Shown piece by piece: positions 44,580 to 53,086 of a stretch of 64,000 bases of DNA. The translations under genes were made by a program, and so were the position numbers. A model generated the notes under the pieces. That model did no database searches. It saw only the letters and a list, made by a program, of their open reading frames with translations, and was not told the origin of the DNA. Each line of letters opens with the position of its first letter. Position 1 is the first letter of the stretch. The DNA is from Haemaphysalis longicornis (lineage: Eukaryota; Arthropoda; Arachnida; Ixodida; Ixodidae). Where the stretch lies: the NCBI GenBank assembly GCA_013339765.2, contig CM023454.1, forward strand, positions 147,373,603-147,437,602. The letters are read 5' to 3'.

Positions 44580-44900
44580 ATGACTCGGCGATTGTGGTAG
44601 GACCACTGATCTCCACTTAGTTGCTGGATGGCGCTTCGCCGCTGTCGCGGCCGGGCGCGCGTACGGCCACCGGAAGTTCAAGGGCTCGTCCCGGAATTCG
44701 GGCGTCTGCTACGCTTCTCAACCGCTGATAAGCGTCCCCATTGGCGCATTTTGGCATTTTGTTCTCACTTTATTGCATTTTGGCTATACACATCGCGTTC
44801 AGATCGCCACTTACGCTATACCGAAACATGCGACGTTAACATGAATCAGAATTTAATTGCGAAGGAGAACGAAAATGTCACTTGGGTCTTGGTTTGAGAG
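44580..44900 (+). repeat. Copy of a THAP-gene 5' region
   Basis: CCACTGATCTCCACTTAGTT then GCTGGATGGCGCTTCGCCG matches, in inverted orientation, the 5' flank of the THAP exon at 49.0-49.09 kb (CCACTGATCTCCACTAGAGT and GCTGGATGGCGCTCCGAG). Related sequence continues for about 100 bp (GTCCCGGAA(G/T)TCGGGC). In both, ATGGCGCT opens a frame (MALR...). No THAP zinc-binding residues follow here. Confidence 0.5.
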
Positions 44901-45641
44901 GAGACGACGCAGCTCGAACGGGATTTATACTAGCGAGTGGACTTTATGATTCGTGTGAAGATGCACGTCTTACAATAAATTAACAGTCGCGAAGGGACTT
45001 GTATTAGTTGAAAACAACAAATTAACAGCCGTGAAAGGACTTCGATTATCCGAAAATCAACTAGCTAAGCGAGTTCGATATCAACACGGAGGAAGCTGCC
45101 TGAAACAGAAGAACCGATTTGAGGTTTGCTACGTGCCGACAAAAAAAAAAAAAACCTGAAAACGACTGTGCGCAGCTTGCTCCTCTTTTACCTTTGCAGG
45201 TCAGTACATCGGACCCATTTATAGTATGAATTCAAGCATATGTGTGTTTGGCAATTATACCACTAGCATGTTAGACAGCTATCATAGCACCACTGAGATA
45301 CATAGCGCAGATAGCAGCATTTCAAAAATTGAACGAAAAATTGAGTACTTAACATTTAATACCTCGCGCTTTGTAACGTAATGGAGATGTTTTTCGAATT
45401 AGTCTCATTGCTTACAGCACATGGTTTTCAGAGTAAGTTTGCAAAACAATTCTTCCTCAACCACAGCTTTTCACAGCTCCATGCAGATTTTATTGTGCTC
45501 CGAGCTAATTTGTAGGGCGTCGTTTTTAAAGCGACTCTGCAAATATACTACGAAAGAAGGTAGCGCCCATGCAGGCGATTTCAGTGTCTAATAAACGCGG
45601 CATCAACTGCAGGGGAAGAATACTTGTCAATGCGTAAATGT

Positions 45642-45726
45642 GGGCTAGTTGGTTCGAACTGGCATGTAGCGCGGTAAGGACGGGACAAAAGTAGAGACCA
45701 CACAGGACTAGCGCGCTACTTAACCA
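45642..45726 (-). mobile_element. Penelope-like 3' terminal fragment
   Basis: The minus strand reads GTAGCGCGCTAGTCCTGTGT ... ACCAACTAGCCCAC. The ACCAACTAGCCC end and AGT(A)GCGC start are shared with the minus-strand sequence at 3400-3500. It is isolated, with no coding part. Confidence 0.4.
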
Positions 45727-45979
45727 TGTTTCACTGCAGGGGAAGTTTTACGAACGCCAAACGAGCGAACTGCGATGGCCGAACAGTATTCTTTTTTTTT
45801 TCCTGGGCCGCTTTACCAAACTGCCGAGCCATGTCGTACGTTAAATGTCATGCGCGTAGAATTTCGTGCAGGTATGCGCTTTTTCTGTTGCGCTTTCTTT
45901 TGTTTTCTTTTGTTCTTTGACGAATGTTGCCAATGTGTGTCGTGTTATTTTTTCTGTTGTACTAGTATGTACCCAATTA

Positions 45980-46045
45980 CTATTGCGTCCTTGTGAATGT
46001 AAACATGTAATCATGTAATCATGTAAACATGTGAATGTAAACATG
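45980..46045. repeat. ATGTAAACATGTAATC minisatellite
   Basis: Units such as AATGTAAACATGTAATCATG recur four to five times with variable spacing inside the LINE reading region. It is probably a local slippage expansion. Confidence 0.7.
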
Positions 46046-46079
46046 TAAGTTGACTTAACGCAATCTTTATTTTTACACT

Positions 46080-46883
46080 CAGCGGCCTGCTCTTCTTGTA
46101 GTTGTATTCCTGTAAAGTATGTGCCCACTGTGAAGTATTTAGGTTTGTATTTCGATAGCGACCTTTCTTGGAATTCCCACTTAGCTTATGTATGTAAAAA
46201 AATTCGTGCTGTGTCATCTTTGTTGTACAAATTAAGAACATTTATTCCATTTTCGCTGCGAAAAGTCATTGTACATTCCCTTTGTTATAGTGTGCTTAGG
46301 TACGGTATTACAGTATATGGTCACTGTTCTTTACGTTGGATAGAGCGAGTCAATTCCATTTTGCGTTTTTTGCTGCGTACCATTGCATATGACTTGTGTA
46401 TGGAGAAAGATGACAATGTATTCAAAACCTTGATGTTGCCCGATTTTACCTCGCTCCTAAATGAAACTGTTATCTTAAAACATTTTTGGATTAATACATT
46501 CAAAACGTGTTACACTCCTGCTCGGTCCCTGAGACCGAAGCAACGTTACGCAATTCCTCGTTGTTCCACAAGGTACGGGAAAAGAACACGCCGTTATTAT
46601 GTGCCAGCTATATTTAACACTTTGCCATCTGACTTTTTTGCGCATTCTTCGAAATATAAACTGAAAAAGGCTTTAAGGCGCATGCGCTAGTGCTTTCCAG
46701 AGATTTCGGGAATACCGCATGGTTATCTGTTCTTGGTTGGTACTGCGTACTGTAACATATATAATTTTTCTTATTAACGCTTGTCGCCTGCCAGGCTCTG
46801 CCTGACAAGCCCGTTGCGGCTTAGGTAGGCCTGATTATGTACATGACTTCTGTTTGACTAATAAATATTATTATTATTATTAT
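46080..46883 (+). mobile_element. LINE 3' end with (TAT)n tail
   Basis: It comprises the reverse-transcriptase C-terminus (46121-46690), a 3' UTR, AATAAA at 46860-46865 and a (TAT)n tail at about 46865-46882. The tail ends at the target duplication of the foldback-like element, so the foldback inserted at or next to the LINE tail. Confidence 0.7.
46121..46690 (+). pseudogene. LINE reverse transcriptase C-terminal segment
   Basis: A 189-codon frame begins VKYLGLYFDSDLSWNSHL, the conserved strand-helix after the RT palm. It continues with KKIRAVSSLLYKLR, a Y..L.YGI..YG block (SVLRYGITVYG), RVNSILRFLLRTIAY and a terminal YYVPAIFNTLPSDF, all features of the RT thumb/connection in Jockey/CR1/L2-like elements. 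The catalytic DD lies upstream and is missing or eroded. No stop within the frame suggests moderate age. Confidence 0.7.
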
Positions 46884-46899
46884 AATCCCACCCGGAAAC

Positions 46900-46986
46900 G
46901 GAAAAAATGGTCCCGGAAAAAATGGTCCCGGAGAAAATGGTCCCGGAAAAAATGGCCCCAGTGACCATCTAGGAAAAAATGGTCCC
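46900..46986 (+). repeat. 15-bp array, left end of FB-1
   Basis: Units GGAAAAAATGGTCCC, with one GAGAAAA variant and one ending GGCCCC, then a 12-bp AGTGACCATCTA spacer and a final unit. In forward translation 15 bp gives a five-residue NGPGK/E repeat, which is a consequence of the period, not a gene. Confidence 0.85.
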
Positions 46987-47874
46987 ATGGCCCAGTACAC
47001 GTGTTTCTCTTCAAGGTAGTCGGATGTGAACCTTTTTGCGATTTTACTTTGTCCCTTTGCGTTTTAGCTAAAGGGTTCAGAAAGAGATGAATGCTTTAAT
47101 ATTCCTACAAGGGGCCGAAATTAACGTCTTTGTTGGGTAAAATCTAACAAAGAAAATTGGGTAGATGGACAGACGGGCGGATGGATGTTTTGATGGATGG
47201 ATGGATGGATGAATGGTAGGGCTGAGCATGGATTAAAAATGTTAATGCAAGTAATTGGATTAAAACCGCACAAACAACTGCGAGGCCTGGAACCTTCCAT
47301 AGACGCTTTAGCAACATTTAGGAGAGATAGAAGCTGCAGCTGTCTTCAAAAAAGCCCATTCTTCCTTCACGACAATATTCTAGACTCAGCAAGAAAAAGC
47401 TGCTGAGAGCAGTATTTGCAAGTCACAGCGCTGCCGGCATGAAACACTTCATATTTTCTGCATTTTGGGAGCGACAGAATGTTTGTAAAGGTACTGTCTT
47501 GTGACAGTGGGAGTGTGCGATTTATTTAGAGAAAATTACTTGCAAAATACACCGTAAACATCGGCTGATTTCCTTAGCTGATGTGCATGCGGCAAAAAAG
47601 AGCGAATCTACATTATAAAGTGCTGTAGTGAATAAAAAGGTCTGCGAAAGGATTTAATTAGTTGGCTCCGTAATAAATGTTTCCTGGACAAGGTATAAAC
47701 CGAAATATTGAAATGCTCAATTTATTCAAATAACTGGCGCCAATAAAACTGACTTCAATGTAAATGTGCAAGCACTGCAGTAGATTATTGAACTCCATAA
47801 CCCAAGTTACGCGGAAATATAGAATTACTGTTTAAAACAAGTAAACACAAGATAATTCGTTTCCCGGAAAGCTT

Positions 47875-47935
47875 GCGCACCGAAACGTGCATGCGCCCAA
47901 ATGTCCGTGCACCGAAATGTCCTAGACCCGAGCGG
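47875..47935. repeat. Short array of GCACCGAAA(C/T)GT(CC) units
   Basis: CGCACCGAAACGTGCATGCG, then CCCAAATGTCCGTGCACCGA and AATGTCC. On the minus strand the units read GGACATTTCGGTGCAC and GGACATTTGGGCGCAT, about 16 bp each. It is inside FB-1 and is another short-unit family. Confidence 0.6.
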
Positions 47936-48142
47936 AGAGGGAAGGGGGGGGACAGCGTTTACCACCATCGTACTTTGAACCCTCATCTAAATTATCGCAG
48001 CTAACGCAAGAAGGAATAACGCCCCAGTGCAACTTCGGGAAAGCGGCAGACCCAATCTTCTTCTTCAAAAGATCGTCCAACCTTACTTTACTCTAATTAA
48101 AAAAAAATTAGTCACTGAAAAGAAAATGACGCGCCATAATAT

Positions 48143-48288
48143 CGCCCCGGAGAATGGGTCGGGGAAACTGGCATCGGGGCAAATGGCACGCGGGGATACT
48201 GCACGCGGTGCAAATGAGACACGGGGCTAACGTCGCGGGGTTTTCGCGACGGGGATTCTGCGCGCGGGGCAATCATGATACACCCCCT
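48143..48288 (-). repeat. 15-bp array with GGGGGTGTA terminus (foldback-type end)
   Basis: Reading the minus strand from 48288: TAGGGGGTGTAT, then consecutive 15-bp units of the form (N)CA(N)TTTGCCCCGCG(T), at least eight in phase (for example TCATTTGCACCGCGT, GCAGTATCCCCGCGT, GCCATTTGCCCCGAT). The end motif GGGTGTA and the 15-bp period are the same as in FB-1, FB-2 and the array at 26453, but the unit sequence is different. No partner array was found, so it is a solo end nested in FB-1. Confidence 0.75.
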
Positions 48289-48318
48289 AAAAACATCCTG
48301 CTCATTAGTACAATAAAT

Positions 48319-48320
<2 letters not shown>

Positions 48321-48367
<47 letters not shown>
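48321..48367. repeat. (TC)n microsatellite
   Basis: About 23 TC units immediately inside the right array of FB-1. It creates an artificial Arg-Glu repeat in minus-strand translation. Confidence 0.95.
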
Positions 48368-48370
<3 letters not shown>

Positions 48371-48382
48371 TACCTTAAATTT

Positions 48383-48484
48383 GGGACCATTTTTTCCGGG
48401 ACCATTTTTTTCTACCTTGGCTTGGGGACCATTTCTTCCGGGACCAATTTTTCCGGGACCAATTTTTCCGGGACCATTTTTTCC
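48383..48484 (-). repeat. 15-bp array, right end of FB-1
   Basis: Units GGGACCATTTTTTCC and GGGACCAATTTTTCC with a TACCTTGGCTTG 12-bp break, mirrored against the left array. The final unit is followed by TACACCC, giving the inverted terminus GGGTGTAGGAA. Confidence 0.85.
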
Positions 48485-48535
48485 TACACCCAATCCCACC
48501 CTGCCCAAGGCCTGGCTCTCAGGCTGGCAATATTC

Positions 48536-48560
48536 AATAAATAAATAAATAAATAAATAT
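48536..48560. repeat. (AATA)n microsatellite
   Basis: ATAAATAAATAAATAAATA directly after the THAP exon donor. It is a possible LINE tail. Confidence 0.85.
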
Positions 48561-48562
48561 AC

Positions 48563-48923
48563 CTTTTCCAGATGCTTCGGGAAAGAACACAACGTGGGCA
48601 CGGCGTCAGGCTGTAGCCAAGCACGTGCGCCCGTTCTGTCAAAACAGTTGTCAGTAAAGTGGTCACTGCAGAGCCTGCTGCTTGGGGATGGAGCCCATTT
48701 GTCCCTTCTTAAGTTTGCCACCCAACGCCAGGTATAAATCCGGCTTAGAGCTAGGGAATCTGCGTAACAAGAGCCACAGCTTAAAAACGACACTGATTTG
48801 ACATTTGCGTTTCGCTGCGTATCAAGCACATCGTACAGAATATTGTAATACTTCCAAGTGGAACGTCTTCCCAGGCGACTTCTCTGGTCTGCTTGTGCAG
48901 TTGACGGCGCAACAAGCAGGCAT
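48563..48923 (-). CDS. THAP-domain protein, two-exon fragment
   Basis: Minus strand. ATG at 48923 opens MPACCAVNCTSRPEKS...FHLE to a GAA|GTATTA donor at 48852/48851. A second frame, from about 48742 to 48563, reads RIYTWRWVANLRRDKWAPSP, SSRLCSDHF, then LQPDAVPTLCSFPKHLEK and an AAG|GTATAT donor. Together they give the THAP zinc finger: C-x(n)-C, FH, W, C-S-D-H-F and the AVPT box. THAP fingers bind DNA, in host regulators or in P/Kolobok transposases. The intron acceptor lies between 48742 and about 48770 but its phase is unresolved. After the second donor come (AAAT)n and FB-1, so downstream exons are unknown. All zinc ligands are present. Confidence 0.6.
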
Positions 48924-48999
48924 TTTTGGCGGAATGCGCGCGAAACCAGCCCATACGTAGCATGCGCTATGCTGGAACGGCGGCCATTTGCCCGACTTC

Positions 49000-49090
49000 C
49001 GGGACCAGCGCTCGAACATCCGGCAGCCGCGCGCCGGAGAGCTCGGAGCGCCATCCAGCAACTCTAGTGGAGATCAGTGGGTAGGACCTC
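49000..49090 (-). promoter_or_regulatory. Putative 5' region of the THAP unit
   Basis: Minus strand: CCCACTGATCTCCACTAGAG then TTGCTGGATGGCGCTCCGAG, about 130 bp upstream of the THAP ATG. The same block occurs at 44.60-44.70 kb in the opposite orientation, and a 15-bp piece (CCACTGATCTCCACT) also occurs at about 11553. No TATA box is evident. Confidence 0.35.
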
Positions 49091-49904
49091 TAGTTCCATT
49101 TGATCTGGTTCCTTGAATGCTCTTGACATCGCTGTGTTTTCAGCGCTGGCCGATATTACGTCACTCCTTGGCATGACACGCCACAGCAGCGCGAATTTCT
49201 TCGGTTAAAAACCGTCCTCCACTTCTGGAATGTGGCTGAGTGATTTACCGAAGGATAGTTCCATCGAATTGAGCAAAGTTGTTCTCCGTCTTCATCCAAT
49301 AGCTTGTATGGCGCCGCATGCATGCATGTATCCACAACAGCGACGAACGTATACAGGGCGGAAAAAGTGTCGCAGATGGGTGTCCTTGATCCCTCTGGGA
49401 AAAGACTGCGCGCACTGGGTCAGCCAGCCTAACGACGCCGCCAGTGTGGACAGACGGGGGCCGCTTGCGTAAACGCCGCCGTCCACAACATCCGCCGTGA
49501 CACGGAAACAAAGCGAGTCGGCGCGTTCCTTCGCCGAGCTCGCTCGTTGTAGCGCAAAAACGACCCCGCCGTTTTCCCCCCACTCGACGCAGTGCCGAGG
49601 AAATCGCGGCCCGCAGAGCAACACGCGGCTGTGGTGCATGCAACGTGAACAACCATCGGAGCTGACGGGTCGCACGCGCTCTACGGCAAAGAAACGGAGT
49701 GTGTAACCGAACGACCAAAACAATGCCCCCCTCCTCCCCGCCACACGCTCCTCAGAGTCAGAGGTACAAACGGGCAACGTCTTACTACGACGCAAGTGAG
49801 CGCCGCCGCGAACCTGGGTGCAACGCATGCCTCGAAAACACGAATATTTTGTTTGTGCACAAAAGCCAGACAACACGCGAAGTGGCTGAAGCTTTGTGAA
49901 GAGA
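49091..49904. other. Unassigned GC-rich DNA
   Basis: Overlapping frames on both strands (49245-49927), none with a recognisable domain. GC-rich and CpG-rich, upstream of the THAP unit. Confidence 0.35.
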
Positions 49905-50085
49905 GGAGGAGGAGGAATAAACTTCATTCATGCGAGCCTTAGGTGCTGATGTCTGGGCACCCGCCTGATGGGGGTTTCCTCTAGGATACCCTGGCCTGCG
50001 CTGGCCACCCGGGTCCTCTCTACCAGGGTATACGCTGGGAGGAGAGGTCGGAGCTGGTCAGCTGTGCCACCCACTGCTCGTAAGT
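49905..50085 (-). pseudogene. I-clade LINE piece 4: C-terminus and 3' tail
   Basis: Minus strand reads TYEQWVAQLTSSDLSSQR, then (after one frameshift) a stretch of the LV.R.R.AS.GQGI type, a stop and a short UTR ending GAATGAAGTTTATTCCTCCT. 'EQW...L.SSD...Q' is the usual end of tick I-type ORF2. Confidence 0.6.
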
Positions 50086-50965
50086 AGATTGGGGATTAGG
50101 AGTAAGTCGTTCAGAAATTTGAGAACGCAACTCCCTGACATTGACGTCTTCAACACACCGCCGAGTAAAATTTGCGAAACCCTCGCAGTGACGCAGCTCA
50201 CTCAGGACCAGCTCCGAAAGAGCAGGGCGGTAAGGTGGAAGCAGCTGACGGCCTCATTTTTACCGGCCGACGTCAGAGATTCCAGCTGGCAACGCGGCTG
50301 GGGGGTCCTGCCCACGGCAGACCGCATCGCAAAATGGGGTGTGGCACCCTCCAACCGGTGCCCACAGTGCGGGCTGCGTGAAACGCTGCAGCATGCGATG
50401 TTCGATTGCAAGGTTGCAAAGACCTACTGGAAATTGTTAGCTCGGATGTTTGGACACAAACTCGACGCACGCACAAAGTCGCGCGACGCATTTGTTCTGT
50501 TTTTACTGTGCGTTGGTGCCCAGATCATCTGGAAAAGGCGCGGCTTTGCGGCTCTCAGAGCGCGGCCGCAAAAGTACATGTTTCCAATGCTTCGGAAAAT
50601 GCGCTCGCGTCTATTCGATCACCTGGAGGCTGAGCTCGCCGCGCTGGGGGAAGAGCAGTTCATTCAGCGGTGGTCCACTCAGTTTATCCGTGTGGTAAAC
50701 AAACAAATAGAAGTGTCTATTCTACCCTATTGACTGTTGTATTGATCTTGGCGTATTGTCGTGAACTTTCGAGGATGTGATCTACAGTGATATTTCAGAG
50801 TAATTGTGCTTCTAATAGTGTGTGTACTAGTGAACTATGGAGAACTGTGGAGTGAACTGTGTGTGTAGTGAGTGGTGTAGTAAGTGAAGTGATACATGCA
50901 GTGTGTATGGTTTAGGCGACCCGTGTAGTATTTAGCACAGCGGGTCTTTGTATCGGCGATTAATA
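50086..50965 (+). mobile_element. LINE fragment (zf-RVT type) inserted in the I-clade LINE
   Basis: This plus-strand 5'-truncated LINE has a coding end at 50733 and AATAAA at about 50961. It lies between 'NPQSTYEQW' and 'SLSKK' of the opposite-strand I-clade LINE, so it is younger. A clean poly-A tail is not visible at its end. Confidence 0.65.
50089..50733 (+). pseudogene. LINE ORF2 C-terminus with zf-RVT domain
   Basis: A 214-codon frame contains WQRGWGVLPTADRIAKWG, then C91-x2-C94-x7-H102-x4-C107 in NRCPQCGLRETLQHAMFDC, KTYWKLL and a helical tail ending VSILPY-stop. This is the reverse-transcriptase zinc-binding domain plus C-terminus, the same class as 43052-43843 but a different family. 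The frame is intact, while the reverse transcriptase upstream is missing through truncation. Confidence 0.75.
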
Positions 50966-51093
50966 AATTTTCTTGGAAAGGGACGGGGTTTGTTGACACC
51001 CCCACACCAGATGGTATAGAGTGCCAGGATAGGGGCAGTATTTGCAAGATGCGGGGTAGAGGGTGGGGTACACTGCATGGAGTAGGGTATTGT
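50966..51093 (-). pseudogene. I-clade LINE piece 3: terminal zinc-knuckle region
   Basis: Minus strand encodes HAVYPTLYPASCKYCPYPGT then LYHLVWGCQQTPSLSKK, matching the C-x2-C...H-x-x-W-x-C segment after RNase H in I-type ORF2. It is bounded by FB-2 on the right and the plus-strand LINE on the left. Confidence 0.6.
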
Positions 51094-51109
51094 GGGGGTA
51101 ATGGGTGTA

Positions 51110-51256
51110 GGAACAAATGGTCCCGGAACAAATGGTCCCGGAACAAATGGCCCTGGAACTTATGGTCCCGGAACTTATGGTCCCGGAACTAATGGTCCCA
51201 ACTCGAAAGTAGGAACAAATGGTCCCGGAACTTATGGTCCAGGAACAAATGGTCCC
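51110..51256 (+). repeat. 15-bp array, left end of FB-2
   Basis: Nine units GGAACAAATGGTCCC / GGAACTTATGGTCCC with one 12-bp break AACTCGAAAGTA after the sixth unit. The break is analogous to TACCTTGGCTTG (read in reverse, CAAGCCAAGGTA) in FB-1 and to AACTTCAAACTA near 52968, so a degenerate spacer unit is conserved among arrays. Confidence 0.9.
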
Positions 51257-52597
51257 AGGGACCTCTTCGGGCAAAATGATTCTATAAAACTCCACGTGGG
51301 TTCTCTGTTCAAATTTGTTGTATCTTCCTGGAGTGCAGTTTTTATTTCCTTACTTCTTCATTTTTTTTTCTTTGATTTTCACATTCCGTTAAACCGGTCA
51401 TCTTAATTTACGTTACTATTATACGCTATTAATTTACGGTATTATTATTATATATTATATCGATTAAACACGGTATTTATGCCAACCATGAATTTTTGTG
51501 CTAGTGCAGGGCATTACACTATTGGCCCGTTTGGGGAATTTTTTTATTCGTATTTACGCCGTTTTTCTCCGGCCTTTTTTATTTTTCTGTTCGCGTTTTT
51601 TATACGTTGAATACGAATATTGTTATTTATTACTTCTCTCTCTCTCTCTTCAGTTATTCGATTTTTGTAATGTTTTCATTGTTGATGTTTTCGACTTTTT
51701 GGTTTATCAAAACATCGTTATTTCAATTATCTGCCTTGTCACTATATAACCAATGAATGTGCTACGTGCAAACACAAGGGAAGAATAAGCCACGTGGGAA
51801 ACATGCGGCTCCATCCATGATTTACAGAATACGTAAAGGCATGCCTCAGAAAGAAGCGCTATTAGTTTCTTGTGAGCAAGCACTTCACGGGTGCGTGCTT
51901 AGTGAGTTCTGTGCCCCCTCCCTCCCCCTCATAAGTTTTCTCAGTCACCGCAACTATTTCCAGGCACGGCCAGACTTAACGCTCCCTTCCCGTTTAAGAA
52001 GATAGTTTCTGAGTCCGGCCGTGTTCCAGGAAGCCGCACCTGTAGCGGGACGCCGCTAGTAAGCGAGATTGGTGACAGGCACAGTCTCCAGACATGCGGA
52101 CGTCTGATCGCGAGCATCGGCTGAGCCACTGGTCAAGCCAGGCTGTCGCGACAGTCAGCACCATGGTCAATTTGTTCTAAAGAGGGCAATGAGGGCCATC
52201 TCAAGCAAAGAAATTTGTTACCGAAGCGAGTGCACTTAGAGCCACTAAATAAGAAAATTGTGGCAGCCCGTTATTGTATTCGCTTCAAACACCGGCCCTG
52301 GGCTGCCCAGTACACGCTGATTTTGATTGAAGTGTCTGCCACTGGTTTGCCTGGTATTCGGAATAACCAAAAAAAAAAGGCGTGCAAAGGAATTACGCGA
52401 GGACGTACATGTGCGACAAAAAACTGTATACCGCATTTCACTCAAGTAAATTCAACCTTAGAAAATATATTATATATCAACAGATGCAAAATATATTGTG
52501 CACAAATACAAACATATAAACATAAACACATTGACCCCTTCCTTCCCTCATACAGGCGCTCATGCATAGGAGCAGTAGTGGTGGGACCATTTCTTCC

Positions 52598-52966
52598 TAT
52601 AGTTCATCTCACAAGCTAGCTGCAGCACTGTGGAGGCTACATTGTTGTCCCCCTCAGGACGCCTAACTCACCGCGAAGGAAGCGACAAAAGGCGCACGGG
52701 CCGTGCGGTGCCACTTGCCGAGAGGGGAGAAGGGAGTGTCCTTTCAGGACCCCCTTCACGGCGGATTAGGCGCCCTCAGTGGGCCCACTATTGATAACAA
52801 TGTCAAAAGGCGCCGGGGCCGTGCGGTGCCACTTGCCGAGAGGGGAGAAGGGAGTGTCCTTTCAGGACCCCCTTCACGGCGGATTAGGCGCCCTCAGTGG
52901 GCGCACTATTGATAACAATGTAGCCTCCGCAGTGCTGCAGCTAGCTTGTGAGATGAACTATAGTTT
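52598..52966. repeat. Inverted repeat around a 118-bp tandem dimer
   Basis: TATAGTTCATCTCACAAGCT, then AGCTGCAGCACTG and GGAGGCTACATTGTT (52598-52651) is mirrored at 52911-52966. Between the arms lie two nearly identical 118-bp copies (52687-52804 and 52805-52922) containing GTGCGGTGCCACTTGCCGAG and CGGCGGATTAGGCGCCCTCA. It is a compact nested structure inside FB-2. Confidence 0.85.
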
Positions 52967-52972
52967 GAAGTT

Positions 52973-53063
52973 GGGACCATTTGTTCCGGGACCATTAGTT
53001 CCGGGACCATAAGTTCCGGGGCCATTATTTCCGGGACCATTTGTTCCGGGACCATTTATTCCG
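52973..53063 (-). repeat. 15-bp array, right end of FB-2
   Basis: Six units GGGACCATTTGTTCC, GGGACCATTAGTTCC, GGGACCATAAGTTCC, GGGGCCATTATTTCC and so on, inverse to the left array. Confidence 0.9.
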
Positions 53064-53086
53064 CGACCGGGGGGGGGGGGGGTAAT

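Larger units (their letters stand above)
46894..48491. mobile_element. Foldback-like element FB-1 with inverted 15-bp arrays
   Basis: The left end has four tandem 15-bp units GGAAAAAATGGTCCC (46900-46959) and one more at 46972-46986. The right end has the inverse units (48383-48484) and finishes CCTACACCC. A 10-bp duplication AATCCCACCC flanks it (46884-46893 and 48492-48501). The interior contains two other short-unit arrays (47875-47935; 48143-48288) and a (CT)n tract, but no transposase. Long inverted ends made of short tandem repeats plus 9-10 bp target duplications are the hallmarks of foldback (MuDR/FB-type) transposons. Confidence 0.7.
51103..53077. mobile_element. Foldback-like element FB-2 with inverted 15-bp arrays
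   Basis: The left end GGGTGTAGGAACAAATGGTC leads into nine 15-bp units (51110-51256). The right end carries the inverse units (52973-53063) and then GCGACC and a G run. GGGGGTAAT flanks both sides (51094-51102 and 53078-53086). It splits the I-clade LINE between its RNase H and zinc-knuckle coding parts, which independently proves insertion. The interior includes an inverted pair around a 118-bp tandem dimer (52598-52966). No transposase is seen. Confidence 0.75.

Noticed and set aside
48305..49054. A single 249-codon minus-strand protein
   Set aside because: It runs through intron, THAP exon 2, a microsatellite, the foldback array and the (TC)n tract (giving Arg-Glu repeats). Only the THAP exon part is real.
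51092..51406. ORF with NGPGT pentapeptide repeats (collagen- or silk-like protein)
   Set aside because: It is only the translation of the 15-bp DNA array; the same repeat reads open on several frames and lies at the end of a transposon.
52687..52922. CRISPR-like direct repeats
   Set aside because: Only two 118-bp copies with no spacers, in a eukaryotic transposon.
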